DNA of 64,000 nt from Providencia heimbachae ATCC 35613 (GCF_001655055.1 NZ_LXEW01000048.1:186001-250000); one strand, 5' to 3'; counted from the stretch's first letter, positions 29,741 through 40,141 are shown. The notes: a model not told the origin generated them from the letters alone. Translations and numbers: made by a program.

Positions 29741-29836
29741 CTAATCATTGTCCTGCTTTCCTCGCTGTGACACTGTGTCAATCAAAGCAATAATTCCCAG
29801 CACACCAATGAAACTAACCGTAAACAGTGTTCCCAT
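29741..29836 (-). CDS. Predicted 31-residue single-span membrane protein
   Basis: A strong AGGAGG Shine-Dalgarno, 4 bases before the ATG, opens a 31-codon frame beginning MGTLFTVSFIGVLGIIALID and ending in a polar tail rich in Gln, Lys and Asp. Residues 3-19 form one membrane segment. The frame ends 8 bases before the shared terminator stem. Size and form fit the class of enterobacterial small membrane proteins; no family is recognised. The function is unknown. Confidence 0.65.
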   Translation of the reverse strand: MGTLFTVSFIGVLGIIALIDTVSQRGKQDND

Positions 29837-30243
29837 AAAACCTCCTACGTTGTCGTCATAAATACCTCTTTGAACTCTCCCGTTCACAAATCAAAAATAT
29901 ATTTATCAATGCAATACATTAATTCATATGTTGTTTTTACTTTATGATCGCGATCGTTTATTCATAATACTGAATATTTAGACAAGAACATTCAGCTAAT
30001 TCAAGGGTGGTTAAATAAAGTGTAAATATAGACTTGCCATACTTCAAGTTGTCGCGTTCTTGACTGCGCTCAGCGGTTAAAATCAGAAGGTTTGCCTATG
30101 CTTATAGGCGAATTGATCAGAATATTGGCTGTTAATAATTTGTTATAAAATGATTCATATATTTATATATAAATGACTTTGAGAAAATGTCAATAAAAAG
30201 TAGTTTGGGCGGGGTTTTAATAAAAAAGTGTGAGTAGGGGGAA
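29837..30243. other. Non-coding gap upstream of the small membrane protein
   Basis: Contains the likely promoter of the 31-residue gene and a degenerate palindromic-repeat end (30032-30056). The hairpin GCCTAT-GCTT-ATAGGC lies at 30095-30110. No further gene is seen. Confidence 0.45.
30032..30110. repeat. Degenerate dispersed palindromic repeat
   Basis: Begins CTTGCCATACTTCAAGTTG, close to the repeat end at 10257, then GCGTTCTTGACTGCGCTCAG and an inner hairpin GCCTAT/ATAGGC. The right end is not recognisable. Confidence 0.45.
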
Positions 30244-30269
30244 ATCAGGGGGGGAAGATCCCCCCTGAT
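30244..30269 (-). terminator. Probable terminator of fadL
   Basis: GC-rich stem ATCAGGGGGG/CCCCCTGAT, 17 bases after the fadL stop. The following run is TTT only. Confidence 0.6.
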
Positions 30270-30285
30270 AAAATAAGGTAGATAA

Positions 30286-31598
30286 TTAGAATGCGTAGTT
30301 AAAGTTCACGCCATACAGCCATGCAGAGCCTTCAGATTTAAAGCGCACAACTGAGTTAGGGTCTGATTCAACAAGTTTTTCATTAATATTGACTTTTTTA
30401 CCGTGCATATAGGCAATACCAACATCGACAGAAGCATCTTCATTGAATGCATAGGTTGTTCCCGCACTTAACCAGTAACGGTCTTGGTCAGGGATTGAGA
30501 TTGAGCGATATTCAGAGCGGACAGGGCTTTCATCGTAAGCAATACCGGTGCGGAATGTCCAGTTATCGTCATAAAAGTAAGTGGTACCAATAGCTAAGCG
30601 CCAAGCATCTTTAAAGTGTTCAGGTTTATGGAACAGTTCTTTACCATTACTTTTTTGATAAGCGGTTAGGTCTTTAAAGGTACTCCACCCAGTATAAGCT
30701 ACGCTATAATGCATTGCCCATTGTGGTGCAACTTTATGATAGCCAGAGAACTCCCAGACATCAGGTAAATTGAGATCTAGTTTACCTTAACGGTGCCGCC
30801 ATTAAGCCCACCAATCTGAGCAGGGAGATCATTTGAGAACTTACCCTCTTCAAATTTAACTTTGACTTCTGAACGGTACGTTAAACTTAGGCGGTTGTCT
30901 TGATTGAATTCATATAGAATCCCTGTGTTCCAACCATAACCCCAGTCATCACCTTTCAACTTTGCGGCTGTTGTACTTGGCGTAACGCCTAAAGCAGGTG
31001 GAACTTTACCAGCGCCAATCCCCATATGGCGGGTGATTTCGGCATCGGCATAGACAGCATTAACACCTAAACCAAAACTAAAGTTATCATTTAAACGATA
31101 TGCGCCGCTTAAATTTAAGTTAACGGTTTTTAAGTCAGTTTTTCCTGCAACAGGCCCACCGGCATAATCCTTGCTAAAATCAGTCGCTAAACCAAAGTTG
31201 GTGGTCATTGAGGTGCCAACAGCCCATTTATCATTGATTGGGAAGATAAAGTGAGCATTGGGAACAAGGGCATTAGGGGCGATATTATTGGCAGTAAACA
31301 TATCGTTATCACGGCCTTTAATATCAACGGTCGGGTCAATATAAACTGCACCAACGGAAAGAGAAGGGCGATTAAATAGCATCATTGCAGCGGGGTTACG
31401 GCTACCTTCACTTGCGTTATCCCCCATAGCGCCAGCGCCAGAGAACGCACGTCCGAGTGCCGAGGTTGAATATTCATTAAGCAAAAAACCAGCCGCGCCT
31501 GCGTTGGAAGACATTATTGCCACTGCTATAGCTAAAGCTGACCGAATTGCCACTGCTATAGCTAAAGCTGACCGAGTAAACAGGTTTTTCTGGCTCAT
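30286..31598 (-). pseudogene. fadL: Long-chain fatty acid outer-membrane transporter, frameshifted
   Basis: FadL is the outer-membrane beta-barrel that admits long-chain fatty acids. The N-terminal frame (start MSQKNLFTRSALAIA at 31598) runs to a TAG at 30777-30779, after [18 protein letters not shown]. The family sequence then continues in another frame as [21 protein letters not shown] to the normal C-terminus FNYAF. One base is missing near 30780-30792; adding one would give 437 codons, close to E. coli FadL. The signal peptide also has a 30-bp tandem duplication. It is a true pseudogene or a sequencing error in a short run. Confidence 0.85.
31516..31575 (-). repeat. Exact 30-bp tandem duplication in the fadL signal peptide
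   Basis: Two identical 30-base units (31516-31545 and 31546-31575) lie head to tail. In frame they give the residues RSALAIAVAI twice, so the signal-peptide hydrophobic core is doubled. Identity is complete, which suggests a recent slippage or recombination event. Confidence 0.9.
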
Positions 31599-31685
31599 GA
31601 CCAAAACCCTCTTGTATGTTTTATTTGAATAAAGCGACTTCTATCGCAAGAAGCGCTGAATTGTAGGGTCGCTTGTCGTTATGAC

Positions 31686-31723
31686 AAATCAGACCAGTTA
31701 CTAGAGTATAGGTCTGACCACCT
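31686..31723 (-). promoter_or_regulatory. Paired FadR-like operators of fadL
   Basis: Two sites resemble the FadR consensus (core TGGTCnGACCA): AGGTGGTCAGACCTAT on the minus strand (GGTCTGACC at 31711-31719) and AACTGGTCTGATTTG (about 31687-31701). E. coli fadL also has two FadR sites. A weak CRP-like match lies at 31753-31768 on the upstream side. Confidence 0.7.
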
Positions 31724-31952
31724 GATATGTTGCAAGTATGTTTTGTATTTATTGTGACCTTGCTTTCAAAAATGCGATCTATTTAACAAAACGGCAACAT
31801 AAAAAGACAAAAAAAGCACAATAAATATCCACAAGTGGGGTTAGATCAAACTTATGTTGGATTATTAGCGATAAACTTTGATTCAGACTGGTTTTTACCA
31901 CTTTTTCAGCGTTATGATAGGCGCTTAACAGTTTGTTTATTTGGAGAGTAAA

Positions 31953-32249
31953 ATGACTGATGCGATTAACCGTTGTAGTGCGGAAGAGACAGCAGCTTGC
32001 TGTTGTGTAGATGTCGGTACGATTCTTGATAATAAAGATTGTACGGCCTCGTATCAGCATGTTTTCGCAACACAAGGAGAGGCGGAATCCATGTTGAAAA
32101 CACTCACAGACAAAGCGAAATCGGTTGAGTCTGAACCTTGTGTTATTAACCACTCTTTTAACGCTGTAGAGGGTGGAATTGAATTAACGGCTGATTTTAA
32201 TTTTAGCTGTGAAGCAGAAAGTCTAATTTTTCAATTAGGGCTTCGTTAA
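31953..32249 (+). CDS. yfcZ: DUF406 family protein YfcZ
   Basis: The 98-residue protein has the Cys-rich N-terminus (CSAEETAACCCVDVGTI), DCTASYQHVFATQGEAE and the C-terminal CEAESLIFQLGLR, which match YfcZ/YiiS. Function is unknown. The ATG at 31953 fits the family and has GGAGA upstream. It lies between fadL and fadI as in E. coli. Confidence 0.92.
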   Translation: MTDAINRCSAEETAACCCVDVGTILDNKDCTASYQHVFATQGEAESMLKTLTDKAKSVESEPCVINHSFNAVEGGIELTADFNFSCEAESLIFQLGLR

Positions 32250-32272
32250 TCAAGCGATTGAATTGATTTTAT

Positions 32273-32312
32273 CACCCTTTTACTTTCGTTATTCAACGTT
32301 GTGAAAGGGTTT
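32273..32312 (+). terminator. Probable terminator of yfcZ
   Basis: Inverted repeat ACCCTTT/AAAGGGT with a 23-base loop followed by TTCTTCTT, 24 bases after the stop. Confidence 0.5.
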
Positions 32313-32430
32313 CTTCTTGTTACTCACCTTTAGTTATTTCCTTTCTCATTCATTTCATTCTAAGTTGCGCGCTGCTTCGCATTTTTCATTAGTACCATTT
32401 GATAATTGTGAAAATTATGTTAACAATCAA

Positions 32431-32447
32431 TACAGGTCAGACCTCTT
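32431..32447 (+). promoter_or_regulatory. FadR-like operator of fadIJ
   Basis: TACAGGTCAGACCTCTT matches the FadR consensus core GGTCnGACC. It lies about 58-74 bases before the fadI start, as expected for acyl-CoA-relieved repression of beta-oxidation genes. A second half-like GGTCGGG follows. Confidence 0.75.
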
Positions 32448-32504
32448 TGGTCGGGTATTGAAAAACAATTTTAATTTTCCTTTTTTCTTGTAGCAGGAGC
32501 GACC

Positions 32505-33824
32505 ATGAATCAACTTTCCCAACATGGCGAAAGCACTTATATAGCGAAAGAAAGAATTGCCATCGTGAGTGGGTTACGTTTACCTTTTGCTAAGCAATCT
32601 ACTGCCTATCAAGGGATTGCGGCTGTTGATCTCGGCAAAGCGGTGGTCGCAGAGTTGTTGTGTCGCAATGATTTAGACAACGCATTAATTGAACAGCTGG
32701 TGTTTGGGCAAGTAGTACAAATGCCTGAAGCGCCGAATATTGCAAGAGAAATTGTCTTAGGAACGGGAATGAGTGTGTCCACGGATGCCTATAGTGTTTC
32801 CAGAGCCTGCGCGACAAGTTTTCAAGCCATTGCTAATGTTGCTCAAAGCATGATGGTGGGGGATATTTCAATTGGTATTGCCGGTGGTGCAGATTCATCT
32901 TCCGTGTTGCCCATTGGCGTTTCAAAGAAATTAGCCGCAACACTTTTAGCCTTGAGCAAAGCCAAATCAGTAGGCCAAAAATTATCGTTAATTGCAAAAC
33001 TGCGTTTAAAAGACTTAGCACCAGTAGCCCCGAGTGTCGCAGAGTATTCAACAGGCTTGCGAATGGGCGATACCGCAGAGCAAATGGCGAAAAGCTATCA
33101 AATTAGCCGTATTCAACAAGATGAATTAGCGCATCGCTCTCATTTACTTGCGGCTAAAGCATGGGATAGCGGGGTATTAGCGCAAGAAGTGATGACGGCC
33201 TATATGCCACCATTTAAGCACGCTTTTTCACAGGATAATAATGTCCGAGGTAACTCGGTTTTATCGTCATACGCTAAATTAAAGCCGGCATTTGATCGTA
33301 AACATGGCACCGTGACTGCGGCAAACAGCACACCTTTAACGGATGGTGCGGCCGCTGTATTGATGATGACTGAATCAAGAGCAAAAGCCCTAGGCTATAC
33401 CCCTCTAGGGTATATTCGAAGCTATGCATTTTCTGCCATCGATGTATGGGAAGATATGTTGCTAGGGCCCTCTTATGCGACACCTATCGCTTTGAAGCGC
33501 GCAGGGTTAACGTTACAGGATTTAACACTAATTGATATGCATGAAGCATTTGCTGCCCAAACATTAGCGAATATAAAAATGTTTTCAAGTCGTCAGTTTG
33601 CTCAGGAAAAGCTCGGGCTAATGCAAGAGATTGGTGAGATAGATATGGATAAGTTTAATGTGCTTGGTGGCTCAATCGCTTATGGACACCCATTTGCGGC
33701 CACAGGTGCTCGTATGGTGACTCAAACATTAAATGAATTGCGTCGACGTGGTGGTGGGTTTGGCTTAACAACGGCTTGCGCCGCAGGTGGTTTAGGTGCA
33801 GCGATGATCTTGGAGGTGGAATAA
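32505..33824 (+). CDS. fadI: Beta-ketoacyl-CoA thiolase FadI
   Basis: FadI cleaves 3-ketoacyl-CoA to acetyl-CoA and a shortened acyl-CoA in the second (anaerobic) beta-oxidation complex. The 439-residue protein has the nucleophile Cys102 in [11 protein letters not shown], the [17 protein letters not shown] motif with the catalytic His, and the C-terminal [13 protein letters not shown] with the second Cys. It has an AGGAG site. Its stop overlaps the fadJ start by one base (TAATG), showing translational coupling. Confidence 0.97.
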   Translation: MNQLSQHGESTYIAKERIAIVSGLRLPFAKQSTAYQGIAAVDLGKAVVAELLCRNDLDNALIEQLVFGQVVQMPEAPNIAREIVLGTGMSVSTDAYSVSRACATSFQAIANVAQSMMVGDISIGIAGGADSSSVLPIGVSKKLAATLLALSKAKSVGQKLSLIAKLRLKDLAPVAPSVAEYSTGLRMGDTAEQMAKSYQISRIQQDELAHRSHLLAAKAWDSGVLAQEVMTAYMPPFKHAFSQDNNVRGNSVLSSYAKLKPAFDRKHGTVTAANSTPLTDGAAAVLMMTESRAKALGYTPLGYIRSYAFSAIDVWEDMLLGPSYATPIALKRAGLTLQDLTLIDMHEAFAAQTLANIKMFSSRQFAQEKLGLMQEIGEIDMDKFNVLGGSIAYGHPFAATGARMVTQTLNELRRRGGGFGLTTACAAGGLGAAMILEVE

Positions 33825-35998
33825 TGGAACAACATTCTACTACAGAGGTAAAAACGGATATCACTGAACCTGCGTTTACACTCGAAATTTATGATGAAAA
33901 TGTGGGTGTGATTTTTATTGATGTGCCGAACGAAAAAGTAAACACCTTAAAAGCGGAGTTTGCAGAACAATTTTTAGCCATTTTACACAAGGCACAATCG
34001 ACATCTGGGTTAAAAGGCTTAGTTATCACATCGGGTAAAAAAGACAATTTTATCGCCGGTGCTGACATTAGCATGATTGCAAATTGTGAAACAAAAGCAC
34101 AAGCCAGCGAGCTTTCAACAGAAGGCCATGCGCTATTTGATAAAATAGATAATTATCCTTTACCGATTATTGCTGCAATTCACGGTGCATGCTTAGGGGG
34201 TGGCTTAGAGCTTGCGCTGGCTTGCCATGCAAGGGTGTGTTCAAGTGATGATAAAACACGGTTAGGGCTGCCAGAAGTGCAGATTGGGCTGTTACCCGGT
34301 TCCGGTGGTACGCAGCGACTACCTCGCTTAGTGGGTATCCCTCATGCACTAGACTTAATGCTCACAGGGCGACAGCTAAAAGCGAAGCAAGCACAAAAAA
34401 TCGGCTTAGTGGATGATGTTGTCCCTACGACTATTTTATTAGATGTCGCAATAAAAATGGTAAAAAAAGGTGGCGTTCATCGTCCTGCAATCCATTGGCA
34501 GCAGCGTTTACTTAGCAGTAAGTTTTTACGTAATCAAGTATTTAAAAGTGCTAAACAAAAAGCATTAAGCAAAACAAAAGGGCATTATCCGGCGCCGGAA
34601 AAAATTATTCAGGTTGTTAAAATAGGCATGAATAAAGGTCTCAAAGCTGGCTATGCAGAAGAAGCAAAAGCGTTTGGTGAATTAGTGATGACACCTGAGT
34701 CGGCAGCGCTGCGTAGCTTATTTTTTGCGTCAACAGCATTAAAAAATGAGGCAGGCGCACAAGCAACACCATTAAAAATAAAACAGATAGGTGTACTCGG
34801 TGGCGGTTTAATGGGCGGTGGAATTGCTTATGTCAGTGCTTCTCAAGGTAAATTACCTGTTCGTATCAAGGATATTTCAGATAAAGGTGTAACTCAGGCA
34901 TTGCGTTATAGCTGGGATTTGCTTACTCAACGAGTATTAAAAAGACGTTTATTGTCTCGTGAGCGTTCAGCAATTATGTCTAGAATTTCTGGGACGTTAA
35001 GTTACCAAGGGCTTGATAAATCGGATGTCGTTATTGAAGCTGTCTTTGAAGATTTAGCATTGAAACAAAAAATGGTTGCTGAAGTTGAAAAAATGTCAGC
35101 GGGGAGCGCTATTTTTGCATCAAATACATCGTCTTTACCTATTCATCAAATAGCCGCTGAGTCGACTCATCCTGAAAAGGTAATTGGTCTACATTATTTT
35201 AGTCCTGTCGATAAAATGCCATTGGTGGAAGTGATCCCGCATGAGCATACTGACGCAAAAACTATCGCAACTGTTGTCGCTTTGGCTAAGCGCCAAGGAA
35301 AAACTGCCATTGTCGTTGGTGATGATGCCGGCTTTTATGTTAACCGAATATTAGCGCCTTATTTATGTGAAGCGGCTGAATGCCTTGTACAAGGTGAGCC
35401 GATTGAACATATCGATAACGCATTGGTCAATTTTGGTTTTCCTGTTGGCCCATTTAATCTACTCGACGAAGTGGGCATCGATGTGGGAACTAAAATTTTG
35501 CCTATTCTTGTCGAGCGTTTTGGTAATCGATTTAAAGCGCCTGAAGCACTAGATAAAGTGGTTAAGGATGATAGAAAAGGAAAGAAAAATGGTAGAGGAT
35601 TTTATGAATATGGCCACTCATCTTCCCGTTTAATATTTTGGAAAAAATCATCAAAACGTCAAGTTGATAAACGTATCTATTCATTAATTAATATTCACGT
35701 TGAGAGTAAACAAAGCAAAACGGAAATTGCTCAACGCTGCGTCATGTTAATGCTCAATGAAGCGGCGCGTTGTCTGGATGAAAAAATTATTCGTAGTGCT
35801 CGGGATGGGGATATTGGCGCTGTATTTGGCATTGGCTTCCCACCATTCTTTGGGGGACCATTCCGCTATATGGATAGCTTAGGGATTGCGAAAACCGTTG
35901 AGACGATGAAAATGCTATCAGAGCGTTATGGTGACAAATTTCAGCCTTGCGATTTGTTATGTCATATGGCTGAAAATAATACAAACTTCTATCAATAA
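33824..35998 (+). CDS. fadJ: Multifunctional beta-oxidation protein FadJ
   Basis: FadJ has enoyl-CoA hydratase and 3-hydroxyacyl-CoA dehydrogenase activity and pairs with FadI. The 724-residue protein has an N-terminal crotonase domain ([18 protein letters not shown], and [19 protein letters not shown] with a catalytic Glu) and a C-terminal dehydrogenase ([20 protein letters not shown] from about 325, then ASNTSSLPI and [16 protein letters not shown]). The ATG at 33824 has GGAGGTGG upstream and matches the family start. Co-transcribed with fadI. Confidence 0.97.
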   Translation: MEQHSTTEVKTDITEPAFTLEIYDENVGVIFIDVPNEKVNTLKAEFAEQFLAILHKAQSTSGLKGLVITSGKKDNFIAGADISMIANCETKAQASELSTEGHALFDKIDNYPLPIIAAIHGACLGGGLELALACHARVCSSDDKTRLGLPEVQIGLLPGSGGTQRLPRLVGIPHALDLMLTGRQLKAKQAQKIGLVDDVVPTTILLDVAIKMVKKGGVHRPAIHWQQRLLSSKFLRNQVFKSAKQKALSKTKGHYPAPEKIIQVVKIGMNKGLKAGYAEEAKAFGELVMTPESAALRSLFFASTALKNEAGAQATPLKIKQIGVLGGGLMGGGIAYVSASQGKLPVRIKDISDKGVTQALRYSWDLLTQRVLKRRLLSRERSAIMSRISGTLSYQGLDKSDVVIEAVFEDLALKQKMVAEVEKMSAGSAIFASNTSSLPIHQIAAESTHPEKVIGLHYFSPVDKMPLVEVIPHEHTDAKTIATVVALAKRQGKTAIVVGDDAGFYVNRILAPYLCEAAECLVQGEPIEHIDNALVNFGFPVGPFNLLDEVGIDVGTKILPILVERFGNRFKAPEALDKVVKDDRKGKKNGRGFYEYGHSSSRLIFWKKSSKRQVDKRIYSLINIHVESKQSKTEIAQRCVMLMLNEAARCLDEKIIRSARDGDIGAVFGIGFPPFFGGPFRYMDSLGIAKTVETMKMLSERYGDKFQPCDLLCHMAENNTNFYQ

Positions 35999-36034
35999 TT
36001 TAATGGTTAGCGGCTAAATTTTTGTTTGTTGAAG

Positions 36035-36078
36035 AAACCTGATACCGTATGGCGCTAATACGGTTATCAGGTTTTTTT
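36035..36078 (+). terminator. Terminator of fadIJ
   Basis: Long stem AAACCTGATACCGTA/TACGGTTATCAGGTTT followed by TTTTTT. Confidence 0.9.
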
Positions 36079-36246
36079 GTTTTTCTGCAAATAAAAAAGA
36101 TTAACAAAAAACAACTTAAGTCATTTTATTTGGCTCGAGTTTGTTGCAGAATCAATTCTAGCCCCAACTGATGGTTACTTTTATAACAATTATCTTAACA
36201 AAAAGATTAGTCATTCCGATAGGATAGGCTACTCAGATGGTGGATT

Positions 36247-36735
36247 ATGCAAGTTTATATTATGCGTCATGGTGATGCAGCGATACAGGCAGCGAGCGAT
36301 GCTGCTAGACCATTAACTCAAAAGGGAAAAGACGAGTCAGTATTGATGGCGCAGTGGCTAAGTCGCCATGAGCCTAAAATTGATCACGTATTAGTAAGCC
36401 CCTATCTACGAGCAGAGCAAACATTACAGGTAGTGCGTGATAATCTGACTTTACCAATACAAGTTGGGGTTATGGAAGCGCTAACGCCTGGAGGGGATGC
36501 GACATTTGTTGCTGATTATATTCGAGACCTTGCAGTGCTTGAAACTAATGCGGTTTTAGTCGTTTCTCATTTGCCACTGGTGGGATATTTAGTTTCCGAG
36601 TTGTGTCCACAAGAGGCTCCTCCTATGTTCACCACTTCAACAATCGCCTGTATTAACATTGACGTAGCACATTTAAAAAGTCATGTTGAGTGGATGATGA
36701 GTCCATCTCAACTTATGTTTGCTAAAGATCGTTGA
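36247..36735 (+). CDS. sixA: Phosphohistidine phosphatase SixA
   Basis: SixA is a histidine-phosphatase-superfamily enzyme that dephosphorylates histidine phosphotransfer proteins such as ArcB and NPr. The 162-residue protein has the RHG catalytic motif MQVYIMRHGDA (His8), LVSPYLRAEQTL, and the second His in VVSHLPLVGYL. It lies downstream of fadJ as in E. coli. Confidence 0.95.
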   Translation: MQVYIMRHGDAAIQAASDAARPLTQKGKDESVLMAQWLSRHEPKIDHVLVSPYLRAEQTLQVVRDNLTLPIQVGVMEALTPGGDATFVADYIRDLAVLETNAVLVVSHLPLVGYLVSELCPQEAPPMFTTSTIACINIDVAHLKSHVEWMMSPSQLMFAKDR

Positions 36736-36741
36736 TCTTTT
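36724..36741. terminator. Possible terminator overlapping the sixA stop
   Basis: AAAGATC-GTT-GATCTTTT, a 7-bp stem with a 3-base loop, includes the TGA stop of sixA. It is between convergent sixA and smrB. Confidence 0.4.
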
Positions 36742-36822
36742 AGGGAAAGAGGGCGTTTTGTTACCTCAAGTAAGGGGTCTCTCTCTATGTTGTAAAAGCA
36801 AGTCTAAAAGGTCATCTGAATC

Positions 36823-37365
36823 TTAGCGACGAGCACTTTCAATCGTCTCGATTAACAATAAAATAGCGGCATTACCCCCCCATTCTTTAGGGGCTTGGTG
36901 AAATGCAATAATATCAGGGTGTTGTGCAAGCCAAAGCGGAGTTTGTTGCTTTAATATATGCTTACCATGTCCATGCATGATGCAGGCACAATAGACATTC
37001 TCCCTTTTACATGCCGCAATAAGCGCCCCGATTTCTTGCTTAGCTTCCATTTGCGTCAGACCATGCAAATCAAGAAAAAGCTCTGGTACATAATCACCTC
37101 TACGCAATTTTTTTAGTTCATATGGGTTTGAACTTGGCTTCAAATAGCGGGTAGGACCTTCGTCTTCAAGCAGCGGCTGAAACTCATCTGAAAAATAAAA
37201 AGAGGCATCAATTTGTTCTTGCATGACTTTTTTATTGGATGGTTGTGTGACTTTGGCTCGTATAGGAGCATGTAAAATTTGATCTTGGCGGATTTTTTTT
37301 GTTCCGCTAATCGACTCTTTAAATAGATGAATATCTTCATCCTTTAGTCCAAATTTATTTTTCAT
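36823..37365 (-). CDS. smrB: Ribosome-rescue endonuclease SmrB
   Basis: SmrB cleaves mRNA at collided ribosomes. The 180-residue protein has an N-terminal extension and a C-terminal Smr domain ([39 protein letters not shown]) with the DxH and GxGxH catalytic motifs. In E. coli it is divergent from prmB; here an eight-kilobase hut cluster lies between them. Confidence 0.95.
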   Translation of the reverse strand: MKNKFGLKDEDIHLFKESISGTKKIRQDQILHAPIRAKVTQPSNKKVMQEQIDASFYFSDEFQPLLEDEGPTRYLKPSSNPYELKKLRRGDYVPELFLDLHGLTQMEAKQEIGALIAACKRENVYCACIMHGHGKHILKQQTPLWLAQHPDIIAFHQAPKEWGGNAAILLLIETIESARR

Positions 37366-37440
37366 ATTCTTTTAATAAAACATTCTTTTTTAGATGTGCG
37401 TGACTTAACTTAGTGTAACTCATTTTTAATATGAACAGTT

Positions 37441-37502
37441 ATAGACTCCCTCGACTATCTTCGTCTGTACCTTATCGGTCACGCGAATTATTTTGAGTAT
37501 AA
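37441..37502. repeat. Degenerate end of the dispersed palindromic repeat
   Basis: The right part, CGCGAATTATTTTGAGTATA (37482-37501), matches the AATTATTT-gGTAT end of the repeat at 40341-40468. It lies at the left boundary of the hut cluster, between smrB and hutI. Confidence 0.45.
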
Positions 37503-37556
37503 CTGAAGAATATCGGTGTTGAATAACAAATTTGTAACCTTTTAGAGCAGTATACA

Positions 37557-37594
37557 TTGACAAGAGTAGGTCTTTTAGTCTAATTGTATATACA
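37557..37594 (+). promoter_or_regulatory. hutI promoter with HutC operator
   Basis: Perfect TTGACA (37557-37562), 16-base spacer and TCTAAT (37579-37584) are followed at once by the perfect palindrome TGTATATACA (37585-37594), which covers the start-site region. The same ten bases occur in the hutU promoter. HutC repressors bind TGTA...TACA palindromes (known for the family). Confidence 0.75.
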
Positions 37595-37652
37595 TATATA
37601 TACCTCTATTTATGAAATTAATAACATGATTTCAACTCTAATAGGAAATGCT

Positions 37653-38897
37653 ATGTCATTTAAAGCTCAATCCCAAGATGTTGTTTGGCGTAATAGCCGT
37701 ATTGCTTCAATGGATGTGGATTCAACATCAGCATATGGGTTAATTGAAAATCATGACTTAATTGTTCGTGATAATAAAATAATCGCGATATTACCGAGTG
37801 ATGAAGTTGATGGAACAGATAGTCAAGTCATTGATGTTGAAGGTAGGTTAATTACGCCAGGATTAATTGATTGCCATACACATTTAATTTTTGGTGGCAA
37901 CCGAGCGGCGGAATGGGAACAGAGAATGAATGGTGTTTCCTATGAAACGATTAGTGCTCAGGGTGGTGGTATAAACTCCACGGTACGTTCGACAAGACAA
38001 ACAGATGAAAAAGCGTTATTTGAGGTTTCTCAACCGCGACTAGAAGCACTAATTCGCGAAGGTGTGACCACCATTGAAATGAAGTCAGGTTATGGTCTCG
38101 ATTTTGAAAGTGAGAAAAAACAATTACAGGTCGCTAAGCAATTAGCTGCAATTTATCCTATTTCAGTTAGCTCGACATTATTATCTGCTCACACTGTTCC
38201 CCCAGAATATAAAGGGAAGGCTGACGAATATATTGATTTAATTTGCGAAGACATAATGCCTAAACTTTGGCATGAAGGGCTTTTTGAATCGGTAGATGTT
38301 TTTTGTGAAAGTGTTGGTTTTTCATTGGAACAAAGTAAAAAATTATTTTTGGCGGCTCAAAAATTAGGGATCCCGGTTAAAGGGCACGTAGAGCAATTAT
38401 CTAATTTGGGTGGCAGTGAGTTAGTTGCGAGTTTTAAAGGGTTGTCGGTTGATCATATTGAATACTTAGATATTGAAGGGATCCGTGCGCTTAAAAAGAG
38501 TGGTACTGTAGCCGTTTTACTGCCCGGTGCATTTTATTTTCTAAGGGAAACAAAATTACCACCTATTGAATTGTTACGTGAGCATCAAGTGCCGATGGCG
38601 ATTTCAACGGATTTTAATCCGGGAACAAGTCCTTTCGCGTCATTGCGTATGATAATGAACATGGCAGCCGTATTATTCCGATTAACACCTGAAGAAATTT
38701 GGGCTGGCGTAACATGTCATGCAGCAAAAGCATTAGGCCGTGAGCAAACTCATGGTCAATTGAAAGCAGGGTATCATGCAGACTTTATTGTCTGGAATGC
38801 AAAAGACCCTGTAGAAATGATTTATGAGCAAGGCAGTAATCCGTTGTTTATGCGAGTCTATCAGGGGGTGGTCACCACTGATGTACTTGCCGCTTAG
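37653..38897 (+). CDS. hutI: Imidazolonepropionase
   Basis: HutI hydrolyses imidazolone-5-propionate to N-formimino-L-glutamate, the third step of histidine breakdown. The 414-residue protein has the metal motif GLIDCHTHLIFGGNR, the substrate loop and the late ISTDFNPGTSP. The ATG at 37653 is chosen because AGGAAATGCT lies upstream and the HutC operator overlaps any longer version. It is transcribed in the same direction as the rest of the hut genes but has its own promoter. Confidence 0.95.
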   Translation: MSFKAQSQDVVWRNSRIASMDVDSTSAYGLIENHDLIVRDNKIIAILPSDEVDGTDSQVIDVEGRLITPGLIDCHTHLIFGGNRAAEWEQRMNGVSYETISAQGGGINSTVRSTRQTDEKALFEVSQPRLEALIREGVTTIEMKSGYGLDFESEKKQLQVAKQLAAIYPISVSSTLLSAHTVPPEYKGKADEYIDLICEDIMPKLWHEGLFESVDVFCESVGFSLEQSKKLFLAAQKLGIPVKGHVEQLSNLGGSELVASFKGLSVDHIEYLDIEGIRALKKSGTVAVLLPGAFYFLRETKLPPIELLREHQVPMAISTDFNPGTSPFASLRMIMNMAAVLFRLTPEEIWAGVTCHAAKALGREQTHGQLKAGYHADFIVWNAKDPVEMIYEQGSNPLFMRVYQGVVTTDVLAA

Positions 38898-39252
38898 CTG
38901 ACTTTAAATTATGCAGCATGATTTATGTAGAGTATGAACAAGTCATGCTGATGAAATTATTTTAGGTATTAATCAGTATTAGATAAAAATAACCACCTAT
39001 AATGCAGTGGTCGTCATCATAATTAATAACGTTCTGATTGCTGTGAGTTTGGATAATATTCAACATAGGCAGTAATATTTTATTTTAAATTTAATAAGGC
39101 TTACTTGTATTTTCTTTTATAAAATATGATGGGCTCAATTTTATTATTTGCGACTGTCAGGATAAGTAGTATCCGATAGCTATAATGGCAGTGTTTGGGA
39201 TTTAATTATCTTATCACCTGCTTGGTTCTTATTGACTAAACTGGAAATCACT
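38898..39252. other. Gap between hutI and hutC
   Basis: AT-rich non-coding DNA. A weak hairpin ACCAC/GTGGT (38992-39011) may terminate hutI. No HutC-type TGTATATACA palindrome was seen here, and no gene. Confidence 0.4.
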
Positions 39253-39990
39253 GTGACAGCCGAAAAACAAACCAAAGAAAAGATAGGAACTCCTATTCCT
39301 CTCTATTTGCAAGTAAAACAATCGATTACTGAAAAAATATACACAGGGGAATGGCAAGCTAACGATAGAGTGCCATCGGAAGCCGAACTAGTTATTCAAT
39401 TTCATTGTAGCCGAATGACGGCCAATCGTGCTTTGCGTGAGCTAACCGCGGAAGGGTTGCTGGTCAGATTGCAAGGCGTAGGGACTTTTGTTGCAGAGCC
39501 GAAAGGTCAATCAGCACTTTTTGAAATCCACAGTATTGAGGCTGAAATAGTTGCAAGGGATCATCAATACAGTTGCAAAATAATTAAACTTGAAGAGGTT
39601 ACGGCTTCGGTCGCGCTGGCAAAAGAGCTAAATATATCGGTAGGTACACGGGTTTATCATTCGATTATTGTTCATTTTGAAAATGAAATTCCGGTTCAAG
39701 TTGAAGATAGATATGTTAATGCATTCGCTGCGCCTGAATATTTACAACAAGACTTTTTATCTGTCACTCCTCATGACTATCTTTCTCAAGTAGCCCCTCT
39801 TACGCAAGGGGAGCATATTGTTGAAGCCGTTGAGGCGGACGAGCGTTCAGCTAAATTATTGCATATTAATATAGGGTCTTCTTGCCTACTCATTACTCGA
39901 CGAACCTGGTCACAAGCCTTCACTGTCACCAGCACAAAGCTATTGTTCCCCGGACATCGTTATAAATTAAAGGGGCGTTTTTCTTCCTAG
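39253..39990 (+). CDS. hutC: Histidine-utilisation repressor HutC
   Basis: GntR-family repressor of hut genes, relieved by urocanate. The 245-residue protein has an N-terminal winged helix (PIPLYLQVKQSITEKIYTGEWQANDRVPSEAELVIQFHCSRMTANRALRELTAEG is spread over about residues 14-70) and a C-terminal UTRA effector domain. No ATG is near the start, so the GTG at 39253 with GGAAA upstream is chosen; a TTG at 39232 is an alternative without a ribosome-binding site. Confidence 0.9.
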   Translation: MTAEKQTKEKIGTPIPLYLQVKQSITEKIYTGEWQANDRVPSEAELVIQFHCSRMTANRALRELTAEGLLVRLQGVGTFVAEPKGQSALFEIHSIEAEIVARDHQYSCKIIKLEEVTASVALAKELNISVGTRVYHSIIVHFENEIPVQVEDRYVNAFAAPEYLQQDFLSVTPHDYLSQVAPLTQGEHIVEAVEADERSAKLLHINIGSSCLLITRRTWSQAFTVTSTKLLFPGHRYKLKGRFSS

Positions 39991-40141
39991 TTATTCAATA
40001 TGATGGTAGCTAATTATTTAAATACATAGTTAGCTATTAAACCCATTTATATCCCTCCTGATTTCGCCCCTTAAATAAATCCACGATAAGCTAAAATCTG
40101 CGATTCAACCAAAGCTAAATGTAAATTTACTGTGAATAAAA

